A stretch of DNA of 64,000 bases, from NCBI RefSeq assembly GCF_037975245.1, contig NC_092572.1, forward strand, positions 23,854,489 to 23,918,488, read 5' to 3'. Positions within the stretch are counted from its first letter, which is position 1. Each line of letters starts with the position of its first letter. This DNA is from Apostichopus japonicus. Taxonomy: Eukaryota > Echinodermata > Holothuroidea > Aspidochirotida > Stichopodidae. This document shows, one piece after another, positions 46,740 through 57,850 of this stretch. Both the position numbers and the translations under genes were made by a program. The notes below the pieces were generated by a model that had not been told where the DNA came from, searched no databases, and saw only the letters and a program-made list of their open reading frames with translations.

Positions 46740-46800
46740 CTTCTTCATCTTCTTCTACTGTCAGATATTGCTGACGGAGTGTGGAAGGGCTGTAAAAGGA
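46740..46800 (-). pseudogene. Cassette exon 10, 5' half lost
   Basis: Second copy of the truncated cassette, with the same structure and same defects as 46562-46622. Confidence 0.6.
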
Positions 46801-46917
46801 CTTGGGTGGGGAAATGTCTGTATCCTGTACACCTCATTGAGGTGTACAGGACATAATGAAATGAAAGTTGGCGTGCAGGCCAACTTTCATTCAAAACCAT
46901 AGAAGGTATGTACCAAC

Positions 46918-46995
46918 CTTCTTCATCTTCTTCTACTGTCAGATGTTGCTGACGGAGTGTGGAAGGGCTGTAAAAGGATGACTTGCTTCCTTCAC
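46918..46995 (-). pseudogene. Cassette exon 11, acceptor AG lost
   Basis: Full-length cassette (78 nt, GEGSKSSFYSPSTLRQQHLT then VEEDEE) open in phase 1-1, with the donor GTTGGT of this group. The acceptor reads TTTGTCG instead of TTTGTAG, so the AG is missing and normal inclusion is not expected. Confidence 0.62.
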
Positions 46996-47751
46996 CGACA
47001 AAGAAATATAATAATAAAGTATGCATTACTTTTCAAAGTGTTAAATAAAAACATAAGTAGACTTGTTTCAAACCTTAAGTCTCTATTTGGATTGAATTTT
47101 TCCCAAGCTGTTGTACTTACCTCAGAAAGGAAAGTAGGGACATCCTGACCCAGGTCAGGCTCGAGACAAGTAAGTCACTGGGCCCCATTCTTTTAAGACG
47201 TCATGGTACATTTATGGCATATATGAAGTTCTTCTGGGGAAAGAAAGCAATGGCTTGATCCATCCCTACCTATGCATACTGGGGCCCAATTGTTGACAAC
47301 AGGCACCATGGATGTAGCCGCACCTGACCCACCCTGTCACCAGGCATCAGGCTGTTTAAATTGTTATCAATATTCCAGTGATTGATGTTCATTGTTTAAC
47401 AAATTTACTGAAAATGTTTCCAAAGACGCCGTAATTTGATGTAACAATTAATATTCGTTTCCTCTCTCAGTAATATGAAAACAGACCATTTTCACAATTA
47501 GGAACGAAAGTAATGTTTCAGCTAACAAAATACCCGAACTCAGGTACTTCTCATGCAGCTTGATTCATGTCAGAAGAATGCTTGTTTGGACGAAAAATAT
47601 ATCGTCTTTCCATAATATTCTTCATATATTTACAAGGGTTGAGAAATGTCTATATTTTGTTCACCTCATGAGGTGTACATACTGACCTAGTGAAATGAAA
47701 GTTGGAGTGTATGCCAACTTTCATTTAAAACCATAGGAGGTATTAACCCAC

Positions 47752-47832
47752 CTTCTTCTAATGTCAGCATTTGTATTTTTCTCACACGGAGTGCTGATGA
47801 AGGGCTGTCAATGGATGAATAGCTTCCTTTAC
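47752..47832 (-). CDS. Gene 2 cassette exon 12 (27 codons)
   Basis: An 81-nt phase 1-1 exon, acceptor TATTTCTTTGTAG, donor GTGGGT. The peptide GKGSYSSIDSPSSALRVRKI ends QMLTLEE. It is the paralogue of cassette 5. Confidence 0.68.
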
Positions 47833-49179
47833 CTACAAAGAAATATAATAGTAAAATATGCATTAATTTCCAAAGTACTAAAGAGAAACATTATTAGAAT
47901 TTTTTAAAGCTTTAAATCTCGTTTTGCACTGAATTTGTCCTAAGCTGGTGTACTTACCTCCAAAGGAAAGTAGGGACATCCTGACCCAGGTAAGGCCCGG
48001 GACATTTAAGTTACTGGGCACCATTCTTTTAAGACGTCATACATTCATGGTACATTTATAGCATATATGAAGAGTTTTTTCTGGGGGTAGGAAGCCGTGG
48101 CTTGATCAATCCCTACCTATGGATACTGGGGTCCCATGAAAGACATCAGGCACCATGTCTGTAGCCCCACCTGACCCACCCTGTCGTCGGGTCTGGTACC
48201 TGAAAGTATCATCTGTTTACATTTTAAACTATATTCCAGTGATTGATGTTCATTGTTTGACAAGATTACTGAAAATGATCCATCTTTGCAAATGCATATG
48301 CTACCAGCAGTTTTATTCAATTTAAACTTGGTGAAACTTAATGGATGCATCTGTTAGCACCCCAGTTTGTTAAGTCATGATGGCAATTTAGCTGATTTTA
48401 CTGCAAAGATACAAATGATTTATCCCTTGAGGAAATAACTTTCCTGCACCTTGATGAACTAAGACAATGTATCACATTTCAAGGAAATAAAAATAACCAT
48501 TATAACTGGAAGTTACCCCTTTAATGAACCTCTGTCATGATGACATCACATCCTGTTGTAAGGACACATCATCATCGTACCACAAGGATGAGTTCACATT
48601 CACACATCACTATATTGAGGGGAAGTAATGATATTGAGAAAGGAAGGGAAGGGGTAGGAGCAGGATTGCTGCTATTGTGCAGGCATTGACTTCATGCATG
48701 TTGACAACCTTTATGCTTTCATGGTATCAGTGTTGCACTAAATTATTTTTGTATTACAAGACAAATGAAATATTAAAATTTGATCAATTACATGATGCTT
48801 ATTATGCTCATAAAAGCTTAGCTCACCTGTGAATTTTAGAAATCATCTTGCAAAATCTCCCAAATGTGACGTAGCAATTAATTCTCCTTTTCTCTCACAG
48901 TACTATGAAAAAATGGCCATTTGAACAGCAAGGAACAAATGTAATGTTTCAGCAAGCAGAATACCACCACTCGGTTACTTTTCATTCAGCTTTGATTCAT
49001 GTCAGAAGAATGCTTGTTTGGACGAAAAACTATTGTTTTTCCAAAATATTCTTCATATATTTACAAGAGTTGAGAAATGTCTATATTTTGTTCACCTCAT
49101 GAGGTGTACATACTATCCTAGTGAAATGAAAGTTGGAGTGTATGCCAACTTTTTAAACCCATAGAAGGTATGTACCCAC

Positions 49180-49239
49180 CTTTTACTTGCTTGAGGAAAG
49201 TTGATGCAGATCTGTAAGTGGATGGCTTTCTTCCTTCAC
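49180..49239 (-). CDS. Gene 2 cassette exon 13 (20 codons)
   Basis: A 60-nt phase 1-1 exon, acceptor TTTCTTTCTAG, donor GTGGGT, peptide GEGRKPSTYRSASTFLKQVK. It is the paralogue of cassette 6 and the cassette closest to the DED-like exon. Confidence 0.64.
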
Positions 49240-50824
49240 CTAGAAAGAAACATAACAGTAAAATATGCATTAATTTCCAAAGTAGTAAATAGAAACATAA
49301 TTAGACTTGTTTCAAGCTTCAAGTCTTGTTTTGCATTGAGTTTGTCCTGAGCTGGTGATCTTACCTCGGAAAGGAAAGTAGGGACATCCAGACCCAGGTT
49401 AGGCCCGGGACAATTCAATGTGCCCCATTCTTTAAGACATCATACATTTATGGCATATATGCCATAAATGTATATATGAATTAATATTTGGGGAAGTTAG
49501 CCTTGGCTTGATCAATCCCTACCTATGCATACTGGGGTCCCATAAGATACATCAGGCCCCATGTCTGTGACCCCACCTGACCCACCCTGTCGTCGGGTCT
49601 GGTACCTGAAAGTATCATCTGTTTACATTTTAAACAATATTCCAGTGATTGATGTTCATTGTTTGACAAAGTTACTGGGATTTATGCATCTTTGCGAAAG
49701 CATATCCTACTAGCAGGTTTTTTTTTAAAACTTGGTGAGATTTCATGCATCTTGACAACCTTTATGCTTTGATGGTTTTAATCTGGCAGTAAACTGTTTT
49801 TGTATTACAAGACAAATGACATATTACAATTAATCATCAAAATTCTGCTAACTATGCTCCTAAAGCTTAGTTTACCTGTGATTTTTAATGACTACTTTTA
49901 GAAATGATGTTCCAAAGACACCCAAATTTGATGTAACAATTAATACTCATTTTCTCTCTCAGTATTATGAAAACCATTATGAAAAGGCCGTTTTAACAAT
50001 AAGGAACGAAAGCAATGTTTCAGCAAGCAGAATACCACCACTCGGGTAGTTCTCATTCAGCTTTGATTCATGTCAGAAGAATGCTTGTTTGGACAACAAA
50101 ACATTGTTTTTCCATAATATTCTTCGTATATTTACAAGGGTTCAAAAATGTCTATATCTTGTTCACCTCATGAGTTGTACAGGACATAATGAAATGAAGG
50201 TTGGCCTGCTTGCCAACTTTCAGTTTAAACCATACAAGCTTTCATGGTTTTAATGTTGCAGTAAACTATTTTAGTATTACAAGACAAATGACATATGAAA
50301 ATTTGATTATCAACATAATGCTTACAATGCTCATGAAAGCTTAGCTAACCTGTGATTTTTAATTACTACTTTTAGAAATCATCTTACAAAAACTCCAAAA
50401 TGTAACATAGCAACTATTTCTCTCACAGCACTATCAAAATTATCATTTCGTGACATATCAATTGTACGAATGAGACATCTCCACACAACGGGACATAAAG
50501 ACCATTATTGCAAAGCTTATGATCTTCATTGAAACCTTTAACACATATTTTAAACTAAATGGCCTGATTTAAGTCACTCTAGTTTTACAGGATAAATTCA
50601 CAACCTCCATGCAAATTTCAAAATGATTTAATACTTTGCGATTAAAGTTTCTATTTAGAACATGATTTTCACCTACTTCCGGTTTTCTTATAGCACAGGA
50701 TTTTCATAGACGTTTGCTGCACAAACAAGTATAATGTTAACATATTAAGTACAGTGTCACTTAAATCTTACTTTTTGGAACCCTACAAGTTACCACCCAT
50801 CAATTATCCATTGCCTATACTTAC

Positions 50825-51068
50825 TTATTCCGGTTAAGAGCTTGATATTAAGTGCCCTAAGGTTTTCACTGAATTCATCAGTGAGAGCAGATTGTATAAT
50901 TCCTTTATTCTCTAGTTCCACTAACAGGTCCTTGGAGTGTGATGGGCTGTTAACGATAGCCTTTACATGTTTCAGAGGCAACATGAAGAAGTTTGCAAGA
51001 TTTTCACAGTCACTTCTCGTCATCTCTGAAAACAGCTCTTGTTTCAATAGAGTCAAGACATCTGGGGG
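50825..51068 (-). CDS. Gene 2 exon: death-effector-like domain
   Basis: A 244-nt exon, acceptor TTTTTTCTGCAG, donor GTAAGT, phase 0 in and phase 1 out (81 codons and one base). The start is PPDVLTLLKQELFSEMTRSD, then a helix-rich segment with KDLLVELENKGII and a final FSENLRALNIKLLTGI. The spacing of Leu-rich helices and the LE-x-x-GII turn resemble death-effector domains, though the RxDL motif is absent. The exit phase joins the cassette exons in frame (A plus GT gives Ser), and the entry phase accepts the propeller exon. Death-fold domains mediate homotypic assembly; the partner is unknown. It could also be another six-helix death-fold type. Confidence 0.6.
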
Positions 51069-51487
51069 CTGCAGAAAAAATCTCATTTTAATTTATGTCT
51101 TCAATGGCTTTTTTTTTCAAAAGATTTAAATCTCATCAAGAAAAAGAAACGAAAACGTTTAGTGGTTACAATGCTCAGACTTATTTGTAGGGTGGTAAGC
51201 CATACATGTTAATATTCATGAACTTTTGCACACCAACATGAAGAGGGATTATCTATTGACTAATGCTGCACAACATATAAAGGAAGGTACCAGAAATCAG
51301 TCATCATGTTGACAAAGTCTATTTAGTACTATATAATATAACCAGAAAGCCAGTTGGCTTTGTGATTCCTTGCCATACCATTTGCTCAAATTCAATATAA
51401 CTAAATAATTTTTAAAAATTAAGTGAGACCCAGAAAACATCAGAGATTTCCAGCTCTTATTTGAAGCACTTCCTTGTAAATATCAAC

Positions 51488-52220
51488 CATTTAATCCACT
51501 GGTATGGATTTTAAAGAAATATTATTTCTATTCCAAATGTTTCAGTATCCAGGAAGTATCCAGGAAGAACAGTCATGTGAAATATCTATGTACATGTATT
51601 AATAAAGGGCATTTTCTTTTACCAATTTTGATATAACTTTTAATAACTGTTATTAATGTATGAGAGTTATCTGAAATATCTATCACACTGGAGCTTAGGA
51701 GGTTACGTGGGGACTTGATTAAGGTTTTCAAGATTGTGTATGGTTTTGACAATTTATCCTTTACCGACTTTTTCATGTTTGCTGACAGTAGTTGTACCAG
51801 GATCATTGTCTTAAACTCCAAAAGTCACATAGTAGGATTAATATTCGGCATAACTTTTTTTCTAACAGGGTTGTGAATGAGTGGAATGGTTTGCCTGAGA
51901 AAGTTGTACTTGCAAGTAGTGTCAATGGGTTTAAGAATGCTTTGGACAAGCACTTTAAGCATTGTAATCGGGTCTGAGTGTTTGTGTCTTCAGTTTTTTT
52001 TCCCTCTCTCTATAGGGTCCTTGATGGGGACTTTAGTGTCCCTCCTGATCCTTTATTCTACTAAAAGACTAAAAAAGATTTAATCCACTGGTAACGGTTT
52101 TTAAGTATAGAATTTATATTTCAAATGTTTCAATATCCAGAAAGAACAGTTTTCCTATGTGAAATAAAGACACATAGATGTATCAATAAAAAGATATTTC
52201 TTTTACCAATTTTGAGCTAG
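51488..52220. repeat. ~200-bp direct repeat split by a LINE fragment
   Basis: About 51491-51688 (from TTTAATCCACTGGTA) recurs at about 52080-52300 with several substitutions and indels; shared runs include CAAATGTTTCA-TATCCAG and TTTCTTTTACCAATTTTGA. The LINE fragment lies between them. This looks like an insertion with a long duplicated target or a duplication followed by insertion. Confidence 0.6.
51688..52080 (+). pseudogene. 3' end of a non-LTR retrotransposon ORF2
   Basis: The plus strand first reads LELRRLRGDLIKVFKIVYGF to about 51800, then after a frameshift NFFSNRVVNEWNGLPEKVVL and SSVNGFKNALDKHF to a stop at 51975-51977. These are the conserved C-terminal blocks found after the reverse transcriptase of CR1/L2-type LINEs (the F-F-S-x-R-V-x-x-x-W-N-x-L-P motif). 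No RT core is present, so it is a 5'-truncated, frameshifted copy. Confidence 0.82.
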
Positions 52221-52639
52221 CCAATCAGCTCTGCTTCTAACCATCCCTTTAATAATTGTTATTGATGAATGAGAGGTACGTGACATTGTCTCCACACTGT
52301 GAAATATTTTCTAAACCAACTGCCAATTCAAAAGTCATCTAGTATAAATCTCAGAGAAAATGGTCAATTTTGAGACCATTTAAGATAAACTGTTGATAAT
52401 CTGTACCACTTTTTGCACCTCTTAAGAGAACCTGCTGACCCCTTGAAGCTCAGAGGGTGAAAACTGTGAAGAGCAGTTGAGGGCACGTTTAAAGCAAAGA
52501 TCTGCAGCAGAGTCCATTTCCTGGATGATTTTATGTTTTGTTGAAGACTTGAAGTCCTATATAGCCCCTTCACAAAACTCAACTGAAGTTAACCAAACTA
52601 TGTTCACCAAAGAAAATCATATATAGCATTAGAGAATTC

Positions 52640-53028
52640 ACAGGTCAATTGTAAAGTTTTTGAAGTTATCGTGTTGAAACAGTTTTCAGACTTTGACACC
52701 TGTTGATCTCATGTAAGCTTTGACCTCTATCAATTTCCATAGGTACATCATCATATCATGTTTAAATTAAATAAGTCAATCGGTTGAAGAGAAATTGACA
52801 TTTTAACAATGTCATATTAAGGCCCACCCACTCATTTATATGAGATTGGCACCAAGGACAATAGGGCACATTTACAAATCATGGGACATCTACTTACCAA
52901 GCATGACATTTATTCAATTTGTGGTTGTTGAGATATCTTGTTTACAAGCAAGCCGTCACATACACACATACATACATACACACATGAAACACAAAGGCAA
53001 TGGTTACTGAGCCTTCGGCATTGTAACC
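52640..53028. repeat. Repeat sharing the 3' end of the AGGTCA repeat
   Basis: GGCACCAAGGACAATAGGGCACAT (52848 on) matches GGCACCAAAAACAATAAGGCACAT (32315 on). Both are followed by TTGAGATA, a CACACA stretch and a terminal hairpin, here GGTTAC...GCC-TTC-GGC...GTAACC at 53002-53028. The outer stems differ by a compensatory pair (C-G in one, A-T in the other). Confidence 0.72.
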
Positions 53029-53397
53029 AAAAGTAAATGTATAATATATAATACCCTAGGAGTCTCACATAGTCTATTTTTCTCTTTCCAAATTCCTTGT
53101 TTACAAGATGCTTATTCACCACGACTATACAAATATTATTTTTGATTAGACTTTCAATTGAATTTACAAAACAGTTACCAGAACAAGTCAAACCACTTAG
53201 AGGCAATGATTTAAGACTACTTTACTGTCTATCCCTAACCATTACAGCTCACACTAACCTTAATTACAGCACTAAGAGAACCTTCATAGGGTGAACAATA
53301 CACATTCACAATACAAATTATATTTTGTGTCATTGCAAGAGAGAAATTGCATTCTGAATGACTATACAAACAGTCCATGTAGGGGTCTGTGAATAGG

Positions 53398-53575
53398 TAC
53401 TCGTCTATGGTCGTGCTATAACATCGCCATTGAAAAGATGCAACTATGTACCTGTAGGATCCCACAAAGTGCCAGCAAATAAAGACTTCAAATATCCTAT
53501 TGGCAAGCTCTAGTTTGACTTGCATCATCATAATGCAACTACTACATATATAGTAAAACATAGCATGTGAAGTAA
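53398..53575 (-). repeat. Conserved block downstream of propeller exon, copy 2
   Basis: Paralogue of 7060-7245. A candidate 67-nt exon exists here on the minus strand (AG at a GATGCAAG, GT at CCTACAG/GTACAT), but the copy in gene 1 lacks that donor, so it is left uncalled. Confidence 0.6.
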
Positions 53576-53689
53576 GGAAACAAGCAAGGCTGTATTATAA
53601 CACCATACTATAGTTAGCATGTAGACAGACAACTTAGGCCTACAATTGATCAACATGCCATTTTTACCCAAATTGAATTCACTGCAGAA

Positions 53690-54480
53690 TTTGTATATTA
53701 ATACTACAAGTAGGCCTATTGTTAAATGTTCAGGGTCATAATGGCCAGGACAAACATTTTACATTTGTTTAAAACCACAAAGGAGTCATTTCTCCCTGCC
53801 GGCACACAGTGTGTAGTCTATATCTATGGCTTTTGAAACTGGCTGTCTAAAGTTTGCACTGAAGTTTTCTTATATCTGTCAAAAAATTTGTAAAATCACA
53901 GTAATAGTTGTACTGTACACAAATTTTTGCATCCACTAGTACCAATTTACCATTACTAAAGCAACTAAAAATTTCATATTTGTTTGAAAAGACAATGGAG
54001 TCAGTTTTGTTTAGCTAAGATCTCTAATGTATGCACACAGTGTGTGTACTCTGCAACCAGATTTTGAAATATGATTTAGAAAAAATGTGCACTAGAATTT
54101 GCTCAAATCAGGTAAAAATTTGTAAAATAAAACTAATAGTTATGACCTATAACATTTTTCACATGCACTTATGTAAAAGGTGTTGATACTAACCTGCTAC
54201 AGAAGTCAGATTTTTGCAGTAAATATGAAGCCATTTATGTTTGGCCCTAATTTCTACAACATACACACAGTGTATAGTCTACAATCTCCTTTTTTTTAAA
54301 TTGTATGTAAATATTTTGACCTGAAATTTTCTTAAATCCTGCAAATTTTGTAAGCTGTCACTAAAAGTTTTGTTCTACTCAAAAGTTTGCATCCAATGGT
54401 ACCAAATTTCTTAATTCTAGACTGCTGAATAGTTCACATAAAGTTGTTCAAAAATTAAAAGAATTTCTTGCTCACTTCTC
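53690..54480. repeat. Degenerate ~240-bp tandem repeats in gene 2 intron
   Basis: The motif GCACACAGTGTGT(A/G)TA preceded by a T-rich TTTCT stretch and followed by a TTTGTAAAAT-like stretch recurs near 53810, 54035 and 54265. Gene 1 has only one such unit (7260-7640), so the extra copies arose after the gene duplication. Confidence 0.6.
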
Positions 54481-54710
54481 TTACACTTTTTGCACACAAC
54501 TTGTGAAATTTAGGTTAACCATTTCTATTTTTATTTATTTTTTCATTAGAAATTATTTAATTTTGCCAAATTTGTAAAACAATAGTTCTAATTGTTAAGT
54601 AAACACATGTTCGTATCCACTTATATCAAATTTATCTACTTCAATTGACTAGCTGATTAACTTAGAGCTAAATTATATTCCTATTTTTATCATCATCCTG
54701 CTGTACTTAC

Positions 54711-55485
54711 CAAACTGTACTCTCTCACTTCACAAGTGGAACTGCATACTGTTAACAACCTGTTTACATCAACAATCCTGAATCTATCAGTGAAATCAAC
54801 ATCAAATGACATCAGTTGTTGACTGTCAGAGAGAGAGTAGACAACAACATGGAGGTAATTCCATAAAATATAAACTAGACCACTAACAGTGATACTGAGT
54901 GCACGTGAGTAGCCTGGTGTTTTATACTCATGTACAATCTTTCCCTCCATGTTGTATCTAATCCCTCTCAGATCGACTGTAGATATAAACAGATCATCTC
55001 CATAAACTGTTATATCTGCAGGATATCCTTCTATTCCTTCCAAGGTGATTGTCTTGATTTCATTTAAACTAAAATCAAGCACAATCACCTCGTTAGAATA
55101 CAAACCAATAAATATCTCTCCCTCTCTGACAGTCACACACTTGGCCATTCCATTGTGTAATAGGTAGACTGTGTGTAATGGTTCACTGTCGTCTGCCTCA
55201 ATATGATAAACATGAACGTGATCACGGCACACAGTAACTATATGTGAATCATCCAAGAATGAAACACAGAGATACCACCATCTTGGATGAACAAATACGT
55301 TTTTAGTGCACAACTGAGTCATTAATCGTGACGAAGAATCAGGATCATTTAAAGTAAACAGGTCTATGAATGTATCTGTCCTGTCGTTGTGTACGCACAC
55401 TGCCAGCTTGTTACCGCGTACAGCCATATCAATGACACACCAGTCACGTTCTTTTTTAAATCTTGGTATGGTAACGCTACGTACA
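54711..55485 (-). CDS. Gene 2 exon: NHL/TRIM-like beta-propeller
   Basis: A 775-nt exon, acceptor TTTTTCCATTGCAG, donor GTAAGT, one base of a split codon then 258 codons, leaving in phase 0. Blade motifs: VIDMAVRGNKLAVCV, VSFLDDSHIVTV, CVTVREGEIFIGL, DITVYGDDLFIST, SITVSGLVYILW and IVDVNRLLTV, with YNMEGKIVHEYKTPGYS between blades. The paralogue in gene 1 (7738-8524) is about 80 percent alike by eye, and most indels are multiples of three, which indicates both are or were under coding constraint. It is the most 5' exon of gene 2 that I can support; a start exon must lie upstream. Confidence 0.78.
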
Positions 55486-56126
55486 CTGCAATGGAAAAAC
55501 AAAAAGTGCAAATACAGGTCAATCGCAAGCATGCATCTCCATGGTAACAAGTTAGCGTAAATACTGGCTAGTAAACAAGATCAGATTCACAAAGTAAACA
55601 ACGGATGGAAGAATTAGCATCGTACTTTCGGAAGCTACGTAGGAAGAGACAGCTACTCCACTAAATTATTTTCAGTATTCTTTTACGTGTGGGGGGGGGG
55701 GGGAGGGGGAGCTAAAGGACAGTACTGATATACTGAAAAGGTCAGTAAAGAAAATAAGCTGACAGTGGAAGTAAAATTTAAGTGAAGATAGGCTTACAAT
55801 GTCTTTGGAAAATTACTCATTTTTGGTTAAGGCACGTAAGAGCATATTAAACTGTGTGTGTGGGGCATCTGGATGATATAGGCCTATACTGGTCTCAATA
55901 GAATCGAAAAATATTATTTTGGAGTTTGTGGTGATCGGAAGGTAATGAATGGATAAGATGTTCTGCGGTTAGCAAGCCTATTAGTAACCACACAAAAAAA
56001 AATAACTAGATGTGTGTATTAGCACTGTACTACTTTCCGATAAGAGGCAATTTGTGCGGAATTGTGGAACTATAATTAAATAGTACTAATAATCGAACAA
56101 CGTCACCACAATGTAACTCTATATAT
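55486..56126. other. Sequence 5' of gene 2 propeller exon
   Basis: Upstream intron and possibly the start exon or promoter of gene 2. A run of G (about 55691-55706) followed by AGGGGGA is present. No exon is recognised. Confidence 0.4.
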
Positions 56127-57850
56127 TGATTGTATTTGTTTTGTCTTGTTTCGAAAAAGGTGATAGAGTTCTACTGTATGTATAATTGTCGCCAATGGTA
56201 GATGTAAATTCAGTGTTTACATATTCAGCATGTGTAATGCAGTAAATAAATTTTCAGGCCGTACACTGCATAATTGTGCGCATTTACAAGACGTTGATGT
56301 GAACATTTATACTGAAGACCTTCCAGCTGGACCGAATAGGTGGCCTATATCTATTTCGATGCAAAAAGGTGCTATATTTTTCCACAATATCAATTTTTTG
56401 TGTGACATTTGACGCAATGTGAGCATCCGGTCCACAGGACTTATCGTTAAGTCGATACATGCTTTCTACTCAAGATGTGGCAAATCACGGAGAGGGGTGT
56501 CATATGTAGCCTATATACAGCGCTGTCACAACCCCAGTAATAATACGGACCCATGCAGCTGCAACTATTTAGGAAATTAACTTAGAAGAATTAGCTGTAG
56601 CTGTACCACGGACGTTTACAGACCTGCAATTAATCTGAGCCTGAGTAACTATATACCCTTAATGTTGGGAAATTGTACAGCACATGCAGTACGTGTGCAT
56701 TTAGCTATTATAGTGTAGACGAAGCATCACAAAAGCTTTGTTGGAGGATTTCATCTTCATACAAATATGAGTTACTTTGACAAAATGTCTGCAATGTTTG
56801 AAGAGTTAACGGCACTTGATCGATCAGGCACGGTCAAGTTTCTGCTCGTGTGTGATTCATGATTTTGATAGCATATGTTTATTTGAAGAAAGGGGAAAAA
56901 CTTTTTGGAGTGGTTTGTACTAAGGAAGAGAGTTAATTTGGACTCAATTTTTGATCATTATGGTGAAGTGATTCTTGGTTCTGCTTTACATTAATGTTAA
57001 CCTTTACCGGGTAAATTGCAGCAAACTTTAATGCGAATTAAAAAAATATCAACAAGTGGAGGGAACAAAGACAGGAAATTATGATGACAAGAAAACGATC
57101 CTCGACCATTCTTTCCAAATGGAATCTGAGTCAGCATATAACGGACAATTGGTTCCAATGAAATATCAAAGCTTCCGCAGAACTACGGCAAATTTTCATG
57201 AAAAGAAAATATGGACGAAAGTGGCTTCATAAAGTAGTCACTTATACTGAGCGGATCTAGTAAAGGATCAAAATTTGTCAGTCCAGATCTTTGGTACGCT
57301 AAAATTTCAGGGAGGGCCATTCAAAGCCATAGGTTCATTAACCAACCTAGTAGGTCCCAATCACGCCTTACACAGTTACTAATTACAGACAAAACCATGG
57401 CGGGAAAACTTCTGAAATTGGTGGCGCTGTATCAAATTACAAGGGAAAAAATATGCTCAAGAAGCAACTGACAATACAAACATGCCAAATACGAAAGGAC
57501 ATACATGTGTCCACCTTTTACATGTGTCACGCCCCACACACTAATTCATTACATTAACTTTAAAAGCAATAGGGCACATACACAGCCCACTGACTATCAG
57601 ACTATCATATATGACATATAATCTAACATACAGTCCCTGATACTTTCTTGCTTCCAAAAAAAATAATAATAATAATTAAGCCTGCCATATAAATTATTTT
57701 TAACAGTTTCCTAACGTGAACACTAACGTATTTGCTACCAATACATACAAGCCAAGTATGAAAGAAAACAAATGCTGTCAACATAAAGCCATGTAAAGAT
57801 GTTTACATTATGCCCGCCTACTCATTATGTATGACTCATGGCATTACTTA
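56127..57850. repeat. Gene-upstream block, copy C
   Basis: Almost identical to copy B (24410-26110) and clearly related to copy A (9050-10530). It breaks off at GCATTACTTA, where copy B continues to the AT repeat; here about 1.8 kb is inserted before the shared sequence resumes at about 59663. Confidence 0.88.

Larger units (their letters stand above)
46507..46980. repeat. 178-bp tandem repeat, 2.7 copies, cutting through cassette exons
   Basis: Exactly spaced copies: TTCTTCATCTTCTTC starts at 46563, 46741 and 46919 (178 bp each). The unit runs from the intronic hairpin through the 3' half of a cassette exon, then jumps to the CACCTCATTGAGGTG palindrome of the next unit. The copies are almost identical, so the expansion is recent. 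Confidence 0.95.
36280..50440. repeat. Cassette-exon array: ~1-1.4-kb tandem units
   Basis: Some 12-14 diverged copies of one intron-exon-intron unit. Recurring landmarks in order on the plus strand: ATGATGGCAATTTA, CTTTCCTGCACCTTGATGAACTA, GACAACCTTTATGCTTTCATGGTTTTAAT, CATGTCAGAAGAATGCTTG, the palindrome around CACCTCATGAGGTG, the hairpin GAAAGTTGG...CCAACTTTC, a short minus-strand exon, then AAATATGCATTAATTTCCAAAG. Recent secondary duplications are visible: 37190-38585 and 38590-39990 (offset 1409), and about 40450-43400 with 47440-50400 (offset about 6980). The array lies between the DED-like and ZU5 exons of gene 2. Confidence 0.9.
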
